Assembly (NCBI RefSeq): GCF_007556605.1
Contig: NZ_VJND01000012.1
Coordinates: 22,373 to 86,372, forward strand
Direction of reading: 5' to 3'
Length of the DNA stretch: 64,000 nucleotides
Source: Tepidimonas sediminis
GTDB lineage: Bacteria > Pseudomonadota > Gammaproteobacteria > Burkholderiales > Burkholderiaceae_C
Within the stretch, counting starts at the first letter, position 1, and every line of letters begins with the position of its first letter. The notes under the pieces are model-generated. The model worked only from the letters and a program-made list of their open reading frames with translations. It ran no database searches and had not been told where the DNA came from. Positions 21,047-29,555 of this stretch are shown one piece after another. Position numbers and translations under genes: made by a program.

Positions 21047-21970
21047 ATGATTGCCCAGACCACGCTCAAGACCCTCACGCGCGCCGTCGGCGTCGGGCTG
21101 CACGGCGGCGAACGCGTGGAGTTGACGCTGCGGCCGGCCGCCCCCGACACCGGCATCGTGTTCCGCCGCGTCGACCTGGCCGAGCCGGTCGACATCCCGG
21201 TGCGCGCCGACGCCGTCAGCGACACGCGGCTGGCCTCGACGCTGGCGCGCGACGGGGTGCGCGTGCACACGGTCGAGCACCTGATGAGCGCCTGCGCGGG
21301 GCTGGGCATCGACAACCTCTGCATCGACATCACCGCCGAGGAGGTGCCGATCCTGGACGGGTCGGCCGCCGCCTTCGTCTACCTGTTGCAGAGTGCCGGG
21401 CTGCAGCGCCAGAACGCGCCGCGGCGTTTCCTGCGCGTCAAGCGCACGGTGGAGGTGCGCGAAGGCGAGGGTCGTCACGCCAAGTGGGCGCGGCTGGAGC
21501 CGTACCACGGCTTTCGCCTCAGCTTCGAGATCGCCTTCGACCACCCGGCGGTGGCCGCCACCGGCCAGCGCGTGTCGTTCGAGCTCGGCCGCGACAGCTA
21601 TGTGCGCGACATCGCCCGTGCGCGCACCTTCGGTTTCGCGCGTGATGTCGAGGCCATGCGCGCCCAGGGGCTGGCGCTGGGCGGCGGGCTGGACAACGCC
21701 ATCGTGCTCGACGACGTCAAGGTGCTCAACGCCGACGGGCTGCGCTACGACGACGAGTTCGCCAAGCACAAGATCCTCGACGCCATCGGCGACCTGTATC
21801 TGGTGGGCCACCCGCTGCTGGCCGCCTACAGCGCCTATCGTTCGGGCCACGCGCTCAACAACCGGCTGCTGCGCGCGCTGCTGGCGCAGCCCGACGCGTG
21901 GGAGATCGTCACGTTCGACGACGAGCGCGCCGCGCCGCAGGGCTTCGCCCGGCTGGTGCCGGCCTGGTGA
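21047..21970 (+). CDS. lpxC: UDP-3-O-acyl-GlcNAc deacetylase LpxC
   Basis: LpxC performs the committed, zinc-dependent deacetylation of lipid A synthesis. The 307-residue protein has the duplicated LpxC fold with zinc ligands in HTVEHLMSA (about 75-83) and [10 protein letters not shown] (His near 240), and the conserved [10 protein letters not shown] and [10 protein letters not shown] segments. I chose ATG 21047 ([19 protein letters not shown]) because the protein family begins there. The earlier ATG at 21038 overlaps the TACAAT hexamer. lpxC is the usual neighbour of ftsZ. Confidence 0.96.
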   Translation: MIAQTTLKTLTRAVGVGLHGGERVELTLRPAAPDTGIVFRRVDLAEPVDIPVRADAVSDTRLASTLARDGVRVHTVEHLMSACAGLGIDNLCIDITAEEVPILDGSAAAFVYLLQSAGLQRQNAPRRFLRVKRTVEVREGEGRHAKWARLEPYHGFRLSFEIAFDHPAVAATGQRVSFELGRDSYVRDIARARTFGFARDVEAMRAQGLALGGGLDNAIVLDDVKVLNADGLRYDDEFAKHKILDAIGDLYLVGHPLLAAYSAYRSGHALNNRLLRALLAQPDAWEIVTFDDERAAPQGFARLVPAW

Positions 21971-21992
21971 GGCGGATGACGGGAGCGGCGCG

Positions 21993-22169
21993 GTGTTCCT
22001 CTTCCGCTTCCTGATGTTCGCGCTGCTGGGCACGAGCGCCTTGTGCTTCGCGTTCTACCTCGGCACCGGGCGCCGGCACTTCCTGCGCTGGGGCATCGTG
22101 ATCCTGAAGTGGACGGTGATCGCGGCGCTGGCGTTCTTCGGCGTGCTGATCCTGAGCCGGATCGGCTAG
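21993..22169 (+). CDS. Small membrane protein, two predicted helices
   Basis: A 58-residue protein with two strongly hydrophobic stretches (about 3-22 and 37-54) separated by a basic loop (GTGRRHFLRW). The GTG start at 21993 is preceded by a GGGAG ribosome binding site. It lies 22 nt after lpxC and is probably co-transcribed. It has no recognisable family; the location suggests an envelope role, but that is inference only. It ends 19 nt before the convergent ruvC. Confidence 0.7.
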   Translation: MFLFRFLMFALLGTSALCFAFYLGTGRRHFLRWGIVILKWTVIAALAFFGVLILSRIG

Positions 22170-22188
22170 GGCGGCACGCGCCGGCTGC

Positions 22189-22737
22189 TCAGTAGGTGCG
22201 GCCGTCGCGGTAGGCGCCGTGCGCGCGCGCGCGCAGCGGCGCCACGCGCGCGATCGCGGCGGTGGTGCGCGCCACCTGCGCGTGCGTGATGCACAGGCCC
22301 AGCGCGTCGGCGGCGTCCTTGCCCGGCAGCCCGGGCAGATTCAGCAGCCGGCGCACCATCTCCTGCACCTGGCTCTTCTGCGCCTTGCCGTAGCCGACCA
22401 CGGCCTTCTTGAGCTGCAGCGGGGTGTATTCGGCCACCTCCAGGCCGTTGGCCACCAGCGCCGTCAGGCAGCAGCCGCGCGCCTGGCCCAGCATCAGCGT
22501 GGCCTGCGGGTTGACGTTGACGAACACCAGCTCCAGCGCCGCCACGTCGGGCCGCCAGCGCCGCACCACCTCGCCGATGCCGTCGAACAGGACCTTGAGC
22601 CGCTGCGGCAGCAGCGCGCCGTCCTCGGGGCTGGTGCGGATGGTGCCGCTGGCCACGTAGCGCAGCTGCGTGCCCTCCACGTCCACCACGCCGAAGCCGG
22701 TGGCCGTCAGGCCCGGGTCGATGCCGAGGATGCGCAT
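22189..22737 (-). CDS. ruvC: Holliday junction endonuclease RuvC
   Basis: RuvC resolves four-way junctions after recombination. The 182-residue RNase H-like nuclease begins [16 protein letters not shown] with the first catalytic Asp at residue 7. It includes the [22 protein letters not shown] segment carrying the acidic Glu, and the C-terminal [15 protein letters not shown] with the paired aspartates. A TACGAT hexamer at 22745-22750 (minus strand) ends 7 nt before the ATG, suggesting its own near-leaderless promoter. ruvA and ruvB are not in the window. Confidence 0.96.
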   Translation of the reverse strand: MRILGIDPGLTATGFGVVDVEGTQLRYVASGTIRTSPEDGALLPQRLKVLFDGIGEVVRRWRPDVAALELVFVNVNPQATLMLGQARGCCLTALVANGLEVAEYTPLQLKKAVVGYGKAQKSQVQEMVRRLLNLPGLPGKDAADALGLCITHAQVARTTAAIARVAPLRARAHGAYRDGRTY

Positions 22738-22759
22738 GGCGGCTATCGTACCCCGTGCC

Positions 22760-23542
22760 TCAGGGCACGCGCACGGCGGGCATGCGCGCCAGGATGGTCT
22801 GCGCGCGCGCCTGCACCCAGGCCGAGTCGGGCCGCCGGCCGTAGCGCTTCGGCGCCGGCAGCAGCACCGCCAGCCGCGCGGCCTCCGCCGCCGTCAGGCG
22901 CGCGGCCGGCTTGCGCAGGTAGTGCTGCGCGGCGGCTTCGGCGCCGAAGATGCCGTCGCCCCACTCGACGCTGTTGAGGTAGACGGTGAGGATGCGGCGC
23001 TTGTCCAGCAGCGTCTCCAGCATCCACGTGATCAGCAGCTCCTGCCCCTTGCGCGCCAGCGTGCGCTCGCCCGAAAGCAACAGATTCTTGGCCAGCTGCT
23101 GCGTGATCGTGGAGCCGCCGGCCAGTCGCGCCGGGCGCACGTGGCCGCTGGCATCGCCGCGCTGGCCCGGCTGCTGCAGCCGCTGGCGGCGCGCCCAGGC
23201 CTGGCGCACGGCGTTCCACTCGACACCGAAGTGCTCGACGAAGCCGGCGTCCTCCGAAGCGATGACGGCGCGCGGCAGCTGCGCACCCTGCGCCGCCGCC
23301 GGCACGCCCTCGTGGCGCCAGCGCCCCAGCGCCCCAGCGCGCAGCAGTCGCCACGCCTCGCTGCGCTGGAAGGCGGTGCTGGGCGCCTCGCTCCACGCCA
23401 GCATGGCCACGCGCAGCGCGAAGCCCGCCTGCAGGGCCAGCAGCGCCAGCAGCGTCCAGCCGGCCCAGGCGGCCAGCCAGCGCAGTGCGCCGCGGCCGGC
23501 CGTGCCGGCGCGTCGTGGGGCGGCAGGGGGGCGCGGCGCCAT
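22760..23542 (-). CDS. mtgA: Monofunctional peptidoglycan glycosyltransferase MtgA
   Basis: MtgA is a family 51 glycosyltransferase that polymerises lipid II without a transpeptidase domain. It has an N-terminal transmembrane helix (about 22-44), [16 protein letters not shown] with the catalytic Glu, [29 protein letters not shown] and [22 protein letters not shown]. It is 260 residues from ATG 23542. A GTG three codons earlier overlaps the preceding stop (GTGA) and is an alternative that would couple translation to the TonB-like gene. Confidence 0.95.
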   Translation of the reverse strand: MAPRPPAAPRRAGTAGRGALRWLAAWAGWTLLALLALQAGFALRVAMLAWSEAPSTAFQRSEAWRLLRAGALGRWRHEGVPAAAQGAQLPRAVIASEDAGFVEHFGVEWNAVRQAWARRQRLQQPGQRGDASGHVRPARLAGGSTITQQLAKNLLLSGERTLARKGQELLITWMLETLLDKRRILTVYLNSVEWGDGIFGAEAAAQHYLRKPAARLTAAEAARLAVLLPAPKRYGRRPDSAWVQARAQTILARMPAVRVP

Positions 23543-23547
23543 GGCGG

Positions 23548-24429
23548 TCACGACGGGTTGGCGCTCAGCTGCGTCTGCAGCCCGCCCTCGCGGGTGAAGC
23601 GAAAGCGCGATACCACCACGATCTGGTCGGCGCGCGCGCGCATCGCTTGGCTGAAGCGCGCAAACGTCAGTCCGTGCACGATGGCGCGCGCGTGCGCATC
23701 GAGAAACGGGTTGCCCGACCCCTGCACCACCTCGGTGGCCAGCACGCGGCCGTCGTGGTTGACGGTGATGACCATGGTCAGCTCGCCGTACACCTTGCGC
23801 CCCCCCTGCTCGGGGAAGTGCGCCGTGCCGCGCTCCTCGATGCGGCGGCGCAGTTCGTCGTAGTAGAGGGCGTAGACGGCCTCGCGCGTCGCGGGGCTGA
23901 TGTAGCGCCGGCGCGGGCGGGCGTTTTCCTCGTTGATGCGGCGCTCGATCTCGGCCAGCGCCTGCACCAGCGCCTGGCGGCGGCGTTCGCGCGCCTGCGC
24001 CTCGGTGCCGTCCTCCTGCGGTGCCTGCTGCTCCAGACGCGCCAGGTCGCGGCGCAGCTGCGCCAGCAGCTGCATCTGGCGCTCCTTCAGCGTCTCCAGC
24101 CGGCGTTCCTCGTCCTCCAGTGCCTCGCCAGCGCGCAGCACCGGTGCCGGCGGCAGTGGCGAGCTGGCGCGCCCGCGCTCGGCATCGCCGCCACCGGCCA
24201 GATTGGCCTGTGCGATGGCCTGGGCGCGCGCCGGGGCGCGCTCGTCGCGCGCGTTGACGAGGATCACCTCCAGCGGCGTGTCCTGCAGCACCCGCTGCGG
24301 CGGCGCCGGCGGCACGAAGCGCAGCGCCAGCAGCGCCGCGTGCGCCAGCAGCGACAGCGCCAGCGCCCACGGCAGCGGGTCGGTGCGCCTCGTCGGCGCC
24401 AGCGCAGCGGGGCGGACGGCGATCGTCAT
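23548..24429 (-). CDS. TonB-like energy transducer with coiled-coil spacer
   Basis: The 293-residue protein has one N-terminal membrane helix (about 19-38) followed by the TonB-type VILVNARDE segment. A long charged helix rich in R, E, Q and L follows (about 100-175, likely coiled coil). The C-terminal TonB fold contains GELTMVITVNHDGRVLATEVVQGSGNPFLDAHARAIV. TonB proteins transmit proton-motive force to outer-membrane receptors, but no ExbBD or receptor genes are near. The coiled-coil spacer replaces the usual Pro-rich one, so it could be a TolA/TonB-like protein with a different partner. It lies between an RNB ribonuclease and mtgA in a tight minus-strand run. Confidence 0.85.
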   Translation of the reverse strand: MTIAVRPAALAPTRRTDPLPWALALSLLAHAALLALRFVPPAPPQRVLQDTPLEVILVNARDERAPARAQAIAQANLAGGGDAERGRASSPLPPAPVLRAGEALEDEERRLETLKERQMQLLAQLRRDLARLEQQAPQEDGTEAQARERRRQALVQALAEIERRINEENARPRRRYISPATREAVYALYYDELRRRIEERGTAHFPEQGGRKVYGELTMVITVNHDGRVLATEVVQGSGNPFLDAHARAIVHGLTFARFSQAMRARADQIVVVSRFRFTREGGLQTQLSANPS

Positions 24430-24448
24430 CGCGCGTGCGGCTCCCGTT

Positions 24449-26524
24449 TCAACCCGTGGCGGCCGTGGCGTCGCCGCCCGCGGCGGCGGACTCGCCGTCG
24501 TCGGCCTCGTCCACCGCCACCGCCACCGCCAGCGGTGCGGCCAGCACCTCCTCCGGCTCGCCCTCCAGCGTGTCGCCTTCCACGGCTTCCGTGGCGCCCA
24601 GCCGCTCGATCACCGTGCCGCTGACCTCCAGGCTCACCTCGTCGATGGTGCCCAGCCGCACGCGCACGCGCTCGCCGCGCTGCAGCCCCTCGGTGCCCAG
24701 CGCCGCCAGCACCAGCGGCAGCGTCTCGGCGCGCAGCAGGTTGTCCTTCAGATAGGCGGCCTCCAGCTCGGTGATGCCCTGCTGGCGCAGGTAGCGCAGC
24801 GTCCAGTAGCGCTCCATCGTGCCCTGGAACTGGCCGTAGGCGGTGTAGGCGGCGTCGAACGCGCTGATGATGGCCAGCAGCGCCGCGTCCTTGGGCTTGA
24901 ACGGCGCGGCCAGCGCCGCGGCCGTGCCATGCCGCGCGCAGGCGATGATCTGCCACTGGTTGACCAGGTCCGTGTAGCGCCGCAGCGGTGACGTGCTCCA
25001 CGCATAGCACGGCACGCCGATGCCGGCGTGCGGCAGCGCCTTGGTGCCCATGCGCACCTTGACGCCGGGGGCCAGGCTCGCCTGGCTGCGGTAGATGGCC
25101 GGCACGCCCAGTTCCGCCAGCCACTGGCCCCAGTGGCTGTTGGCCAGGATCATCGCCTCGGCCACCATCAGGTCCAGCGGCGCGCCGCGCGCGCGCGTGC
25201 CGATGATCACGGTCTCCTCGCCGGTCGGCTCCGGGCCGGTCAAGCCTTCCAGCTTGAAGGTGTAGTCCGGGCGGGTGAAGGTCTCGGGGCGGCCGCGCAC
25301 CGCCTCGCGCCGCGCCTTGCACGCCTGTGCCAGCCGCCACAGGAAGGCCAGTTGCGGCTGCAGCGCCGCCACCTCGGGCGGCGCCTCGGCCGCGCGCGCG
25401 GGGTCCTCCAGCCACGCCGCCGTCACCACCGTGTCGAGCCGGTCGTGGCGCAGGTTGTGCGCGATCGGCACGCGCTCCAGCCGCGTCGTCGCGCCGCGGA
25501 TCTCCAGCGTCGCCTCGTCGATCGTCAGGTACAGCGACACGGCCGGCCGCGGCGCGCCCTCCAGCAGCGTACAGGCCTGCAACACGGCATCGGGCAGCAT
25601 GGTGATCTTGTGCCCCGGCATGTAGACGGTGGACAGGCGCTGGCGCGCCACCTCGTCCAGCGCGCTGTCCGGCGCGATCGCCAGGCCCGGCGCGGCGATG
25701 TGGATGCCCAGCGTCACCGCGCCGCTGCCCAGGCCCTGCACGCTCAGCGCATCGTCGATCTCGGTGGTGCTGGAGTCGTCGATCGAGAACGCCGCCACCC
25801 CGTCGGCCAGCGGCAGGTCGTCCGGCAGCGGCGGCGCCGGCAGCTCCGGAAAGCCGGTGCCGCGCGGGAAATGCTCGAACAGAAAGCGCTGCCAGTGGAA
25901 CTGGTAGGCGCTGGTGATGGCCCCGGCGCGCTGCAGCAGCGCCAGCGGCGCCAGGTGCGCCTCGCGCGCGGCGTGCACCACGGCCTTGTATTCCGGCGCG
26001 TTCTTGTCCGGGCGGAACAGGATGCGGTAGAGCTGCGCGCGCACGGCCTCCGGGCAGCGGCCGGCCACCAGCTCGGCGGTCCAGGCGTCGATCTGCGCCT
26101 GCACGGCCTTCTTGCGCTCGATGGCGGCCAGCGCCTGCCGCAGCACGTCGGCGGGCGCCTTGCGAAAGCGCCCGCCCTTGCCGGCACGGCGGAAGTAGTG
26201 CGGCGCCTCGTGCAGCCTCAGGAGGGTGGCCGCCTGCTGCACGACGCTGGGCGGATCGTCGAAGTACAGGGCTGCCAGCTCCGCGAAGCCGAACTCCTCC
26301 TGTGGCGCGAATTCCCACGCCAGGTCGAGGTCGATGTCGGCTGCCAGCGCCGCGGCCTGCGTCAGCAGATCGGCCGGTGCCGGCTGCTCGAAGGTCAGCA
26401 GCACATGGGCGGCCTTGACCTTGAGCCGGCGACCCGAGTCGAGCTCGATCTGCACCGAGGCGTCGGTGCGGGACAGGATGCGGCCGGCGTGCAGCTTGCC
26501 GGCGTCGTCGAACAGGGCGAACAA
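24449..26524 (-). CDS. RNB-domain exoribonuclease (RNase II/R superfamily)
   Basis: The 691-residue protein has an N-terminal region without the classical double cold-shock domains. The RNB catalytic domain begins near residue 245, where SIDDSSTTEIDDA supplies the Mg-binding aspartates, and continues with ITMLPDAVLQACTLLEG, AEAMILANSHWGQWLA and WSTSPLRRYTDLVNQW. A C-terminal S1-like strand region (RVRVRLGTIDEVSLEVSGTVI) precedes an acidic Ala/Asp-rich tail. It degrades single-stranded RNA 3' to 5'. This N-terminally divergent type is common in beta- and cyanobacteria and is not orthologous to E. coli Rnb over its whole length. The TonB-like gene starts 19 nt downstream. Confidence 0.9.
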   Translation of the reverse strand: MFALFDDAGKLHAGRILSRTDASVQIELDSGRRLKVKAAHVLLTFEQPAPADLLTQAAALAADIDLDLAWEFAPQEEFGFAELAALYFDDPPSVVQQAATLLRLHEAPHYFRRAGKGGRFRKAPADVLRQALAAIERKKAVQAQIDAWTAELVAGRCPEAVRAQLYRILFRPDKNAPEYKAVVHAAREAHLAPLALLQRAGAITSAYQFHWQRFLFEHFPRGTGFPELPAPPLPDDLPLADGVAAFSIDDSSTTEIDDALSVQGLGSGAVTLGIHIAAPGLAIAPDSALDEVARQRLSTVYMPGHKITMLPDAVLQACTLLEGAPRPAVSLYLTIDEATLEIRGATTRLERVPIAHNLRHDRLDTVVTAAWLEDPARAAEAPPEVAALQPQLAFLWRLAQACKARREAVRGRPETFTRPDYTFKLEGLTGPEPTGEETVIIGTRARGAPLDLMVAEAMILANSHWGQWLAELGVPAIYRSQASLAPGVKVRMGTKALPHAGIGVPCYAWSTSPLRRYTDLVNQWQIIACARHGTAAALAAPFKPKDAALLAIISAFDAAYTAYGQFQGTMERYWTLRYLRQQGITELEAAYLKDNLLRAETLPLVLAALGTEGLQRGERVRVRLGTIDEVSLEVSGTVIERLGATEAVEGDTLEGEPEEVLAAPLAVAVAVDEADDGESAAAGGDATAATG

Positions 26525-26640
26525 GGTGGACGGTCTCGCGCGCTTGACAGGCGGGCGCGGGGCGCCCGCCGGAGGTTGCAGGGGTGGCGCCTAGTGTAGC
26601 GAGCCGGGGCCGCCGCCGGCCACCGTGTCCGCCCGCCCCG

Positions 26641-27333
26641 TCAGGCCGCCTGCGCCAGCGGCGCCGCCGGCAGCCGGCGCAGCAGCGCGCGCAGCGCCGC
26701 CCCGTACAGCGGCAGCAGCGCCAGCAGGCTGAAGGCGAGCTTGGTGGCGTAGTCCACCGCGGCGATCTCGACCCAGTGCTCGGCCATGAAGGCGTCGGGG
26801 CTGCGCCAGAACGCCGCGGCGAAGAAGACGAAGGTGTCGATCAGGCTGCCGACGATCGTCGAGGCGGCCGGTGCCACCCACCACGCGCGCAGCCGGCGCA
26901 GCCGGGCGAACACCGCGATGTCGGTGAGCTGACCGACCACGTAGGCGGCAAAACTGGCCAGCGCGATGCGCAGGACGAACTCGTTGAGCGTGGCCAGCCC
27001 CGCCCAGCCGGCGAAGCGCCCGTCGACGAACAGCACCGACACGACGTAGGAGGCCGCCAGCGCCGGCAGCATCACGCGGGCGACGACGCGCCGTGCCGGC
27101 TCGGGGCCGAGCAGCCGCACCGTCAGGTCGGTCAGCACGAACACGAGCGGAAAGGTGAACGCGCCCCAGGTGGTGTGCACGCCGCCGATCTGAAACGGCA
27201 GCTGCACCAGCACGTTGCTGGCGATGATGACGAGCACGTGCAGCAGCGCCAGCAGCGCCAGCGCGCGCGGCAGCAGATGCGGGGGCAGGGAATGCGACGG
27301 ATGCGGCGACGACGCCGCGGCGATGAAGGCCAT
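26641..27333 (-). CDS. yhhQ: Queuosine precursor transporter (YhhQ/COG1738 family)
   Basis: The 230-residue inner-membrane protein has about six hydrophobic helices and the family segments LVIIASNVLVQLPF, FPLVFVLTDL, VVGQLTDIAVF and STIVGSLIDTFVFF. YhhQ imports 7-cyano- or 7-aminomethyl-7-deazaguanine for queuosine tRNA modification. The assignment is supported by a probable preQ1-I riboswitch directly upstream that includes the ribosome binding site. Start ATG 27333 is 6 nt downstream of the AAGGA element. Confidence 0.92.
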   Translation of the reverse strand: MAFIAAASSPHPSHSLPPHLLPRALALLALLHVLVIIASNVLVQLPFQIGGVHTTWGAFTFPLVFVLTDLTVRLLGPEPARRVVARVMLPALAASYVVSVLFVDGRFAGWAGLATLNEFVLRIALASFAAYVVGQLTDIAVFARLRRLRAWWVAPAASTIVGSLIDTFVFFAAAFWRSPDAFMAEHWVEIAAVDYATKLAFSLLALLPLYGAALRALLRRLPAAPLAQAA

Positions 27334-27339
27334 GGACGA

Positions 27340-27371
27340 TCCTTTTTGATGAGTGGGGTGAGGGAACCCAC
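27340..27371 (-). promoter_or_regulatory. Probable preQ1-I riboswitch of yhhQ
   Basis: Read on the minus strand, GUGGG (P1) is followed by UUC, CCU, C, then CCCAC (P1') and an A-rich tail ending AAAAAGGA. P1 pairs GUGGG with CCCAC. P2 can form between CCU and AGG of the tail, giving the H-type pseudoknot of class I preQ1 aptamers, with the ligand-contacting C directly after the P2 5' strand. The P2 3' strand is the Shine-Dalgarno AAGGA, so ligand binding would block translation. A perfect 7-bp hairpin (27372-27390) stacks immediately upstream. Confidence 0.72.
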
Positions 27372-27408
27372 GCCGGCCCCGATGGCCGGCTTGGAGGCAA
27401 GGGGCGCA

Positions 27409-27414
27409 AGTGTA
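27409..27414 (-). promoter_or_regulatory. Candidate yhhQ -10 element
   Basis: TACACT on the minus strand would place the transcript start near 27402, about 30 nt before the riboswitch. No clear -35 element is visible. Confidence 0.35.
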
Positions 27415-27456
27415 GCGCGCCGCGTGCCGCCGTGCACGCGGCCGCTGCCGTGGGCG

Positions 27457-28767
27457 TCAACCCAGCATCGCGCGCCAGACGCCGCGCGCCCAGCTCCATG
27501 ACGCCGCGCCGGAGCGCGCGCTGGGCTGGGGGTCGACGGTGAAGCGCAGCTTGGGCGCCTCGCCCGTCATCATCGTCGTCACCACGTTGACGTTGATCGC
27601 CTCCTCGTGCGAGGTGGCGGCCCAGCAGATGCCCAGCGGCAGCTCGATCTCGCCCTTCGGCGCGGGGGCGGCCTCGCCACGCAGGCGGCGCGCGATCTCT
27701 TCGCCGACCGCGCGGCCTTGGCCGAACGCCACCTGCCCGCTCTTGGGCTGCGGGCTGCCCTGGGCGTCGCCGATCACGAAGATGCGCGCATCCGCCTTGG
27801 CCTGGAAGGTCGGCAGCTCCACCTCGGCCCAGCGCTGGCCCAGCCCCGCCTGCCGCACCAGCCCGTTGGCCCGCATCGGCAGGATCAGGTTGGCGTGGTC
27901 GAAGCGCAGCTCGCCGGCGCTGGTCCGCAGCGTGCGCCGGCCGGCGTCCACCGCCTGCAGCTCGACGCCGGGACGGTAATCGATCACGTCCGCATAGGCC
28001 TTGAGCGCCCCCAGGATCGGCTGCGCGATCGGCGCCGGCGTCGGCGCCGCATTGGCATCCAGAAACACGATCTTGCCGCGCACGCCGCGCTTCTTGATCT
28101 GCTCGGCGACCAGCATCGCGCGCTCGTACGGCGCCGGCGGGCAGCGGTACGGGGGCTTGGGCGCGCTCATCACGAAGGTGCCGCCCTGCGCGAGGAAGCG
28201 CTCCACCTGCGCGCGCACCGCCTGGTGCTCGAAGGCGCGAAAGCCCACCGGCAGCGCCTCGCGCGCGGCGGCAAAGCCGGGCAGGCTCTCCTCCATGTAC
28301 TCGATGCCGGGCGACAGCACCAGGTGGTCGTAGCGCAGCCGCTGACCGCCGGCCAGCACGACCTCGCGCCGGTCGCGCTCGATCGCCTGCACGCGGTCGC
28401 GCACGCGCCGCACGCCCGGCAGCGCATCGACGCGCTCGTAGCCATGCAGCAGGTCTTCCAGCTTGCCCGTCGTGGCGACGTAGTGCCCGCTCATCGGGCA
28501 GGACATGAAGCGGTCGTTGGGCTCCACCAGCACGATGTCGGCGGCCTTCTCGGCCGCCAGTGCGCGCACCGCGCCGAGCCCGCCCCAGCCGGCGCCGACC
28601 ACCACCACCTGCGGCCGCGCCTGTCCGGTGATGCTGGCGCAGCCGGCCAGCCATGCCGCCGGGCCGACGGCCAGGCCCGCCTGCAGCACGCGCCGGCGCG
28701 GCCACGGGGCGGCGGCACCGCGCGCCTCGGACACATCGGGGGGCAGGGTGAGCGGGGTCGATGCCAT
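27457..28767 (-). CDS. Exported FAD oxidoreductase, flavocytochrome c / sulfide dehydrogenase type
   Basis: The 436-residue protein carries a twin-arginine signal (RRR at 24-26) merging into a lipobox-like LAGC (Cys43), so it is likely a Tat-exported, lipid-anchored protein. The FAD Rossmann motif VVVVGAGWGGLG spans about 54-65. Three cysteines fall where the FccB flavoprotein of flavocytochrome c uses them: Cys90 in FMSCPMSGHY (possible covalent flavin site), the Cys of RCPPAPYERA near 206 and the Cys of GICWAATSHEEA near 380 (possible redox disulfide). No cytochrome subunit gene is adjacent. A strong GAGGAGGAGG ribosome binding site precedes ATG 28767. The substrate (sulfide or another sulfur compound) is inferred. 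Confidence 0.85.
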   Translation of the reverse strand: MASTPLTLPPDVSEARGAAAPWPRRRVLQAGLAVGPAAWLAGCASITGQARPQVVVVGAGWGGLGAVRALAAEKAADIVLVEPNDRFMSCPMSGHYVATTGKLEDLLHGYERVDALPGVRRVRDRVQAIERDRREVVLAGGQRLRYDHLVLSPGIEYMEESLPGFAAAREALPVGFRAFEHQAVRAQVERFLAQGGTFVMSAPKPPYRCPPAPYERAMLVAEQIKKRGVRGKIVFLDANAAPTPAPIAQPILGALKAYADVIDYRPGVELQAVDAGRRTLRTSAGELRFDHANLILPMRANGLVRQAGLGQRWAEVELPTFQAKADARIFVIGDAQGSPQPKSGQVAFGQGRAVGEEIARRLRGEAAPAPKGEIELPLGICWAATSHEEAINVNVVTTMMTGEAPKLRFTVDPQPSARSGAASWSWARGVWRAMLG

Positions 28768-28898
28768 GGGTTTCCTCCTCCTCGGATGGGACGAACGGCG
28801 ATGGCTTGACAGGACGCAAGCCCCAACCGGTACCGGCATCGTAGAGGCAGAAGACCCCGGCGCAAGCAGGGATTTCCCGCAGGCGCGGTGCGCGCCGT

Positions 28899-29555
28899 TC
28901 AAGGCAGCAGCCGCAGCACGCCCAGCACCTTGAGCTGGCCCTGCGCGTCGCTTTCGGTGACGACGGCCTCGTTGAAATCGATCTGCTCGCCGGTCAGCGC
29001 GTCGATGTTGGGCAGGTGCGTCACCAGCACCACCGGGTTGGGCCCGCGCAGGCGCCGGATCCATTCCTCGGCGGCGTCCATCGCCTCGTTGAGCGAGCCG
29101 CCGCGACCGGAGAGGAACTCGCGCAGCCGCGCATCCAGCTCGGCCTTGCCGAACGCCAGCCGCGCCGTGTCGCGCGTGCGGCACATCGCCGAGGCCACGA
29201 CGTGCAGCCGCTCGGGCGGCAGCCCGTGCGCGGCGAACGCCTTGCCGATCGCCTCGGCGTCGCGCCGTCCCTTGCCGGTCAGCATGTTCTCGCCGCGGCA
29301 CTGACCGCTCGCGTCGAACGCCGAGCCGTCGCGGCCGCTGGCGTCGGTGTGCCGCATCACGACGACCATGTTCGGCCGCGTGGCCAGCGCCTGCCACAGC
29401 GCCTCGGCGTCGCTGGCGCGGGCGGCCGGGGCGACGGCCAGCAACGCGGCGGCGATCCAGCCGACGGCCGTCTTGCGCAGCGCGCCGGGGTGCTGACGCG
29501 CACGAGCCAGGCCGACCATACGGGCGGGGGAGTCTGGGGTGACGTCGACGGTCAT
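28899..29555 (-). CDS. Exported histidine phosphatase family protein
   Basis: The 218-residue protein has a Sec-type signal (hydrophobic 31-46, cleavage near ARAS-DA). A phosphoglycerate-mutase-like domain follows, with the RHT variant of the RHG motif at 68-70, the second-half SAMCRTRDTARLAFG, and the late catalytic His in VLVTHLPNI. It is likely a periplasmic phosphatase of unknown substrate. The start ATG 29555 overlaps the stop of the preceding gene (ATGA); an in-frame ATG twelve codons on (MVGLARAR) is an alternative and would shorten the n-region. Confidence 0.85.
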   Translation of the reverse strand: MTVDVTPDSPARMVGLARARQHPGALRKTAVGWIAAALLAVAPAARASDAEALWQALATRPNMVVVMRHTDASGRDGSAFDASGQCRGENMLTGKGRRDAEAIGKAFAAHGLPPERLHVVASAMCRTRDTARLAFGKAELDARLREFLSGRGGSLNEAMDAAEEWIRRLRGPNPVVLVTHLPNIDALTGEQIDFNEAVVTESDAQGQLKVLGVLRLLP

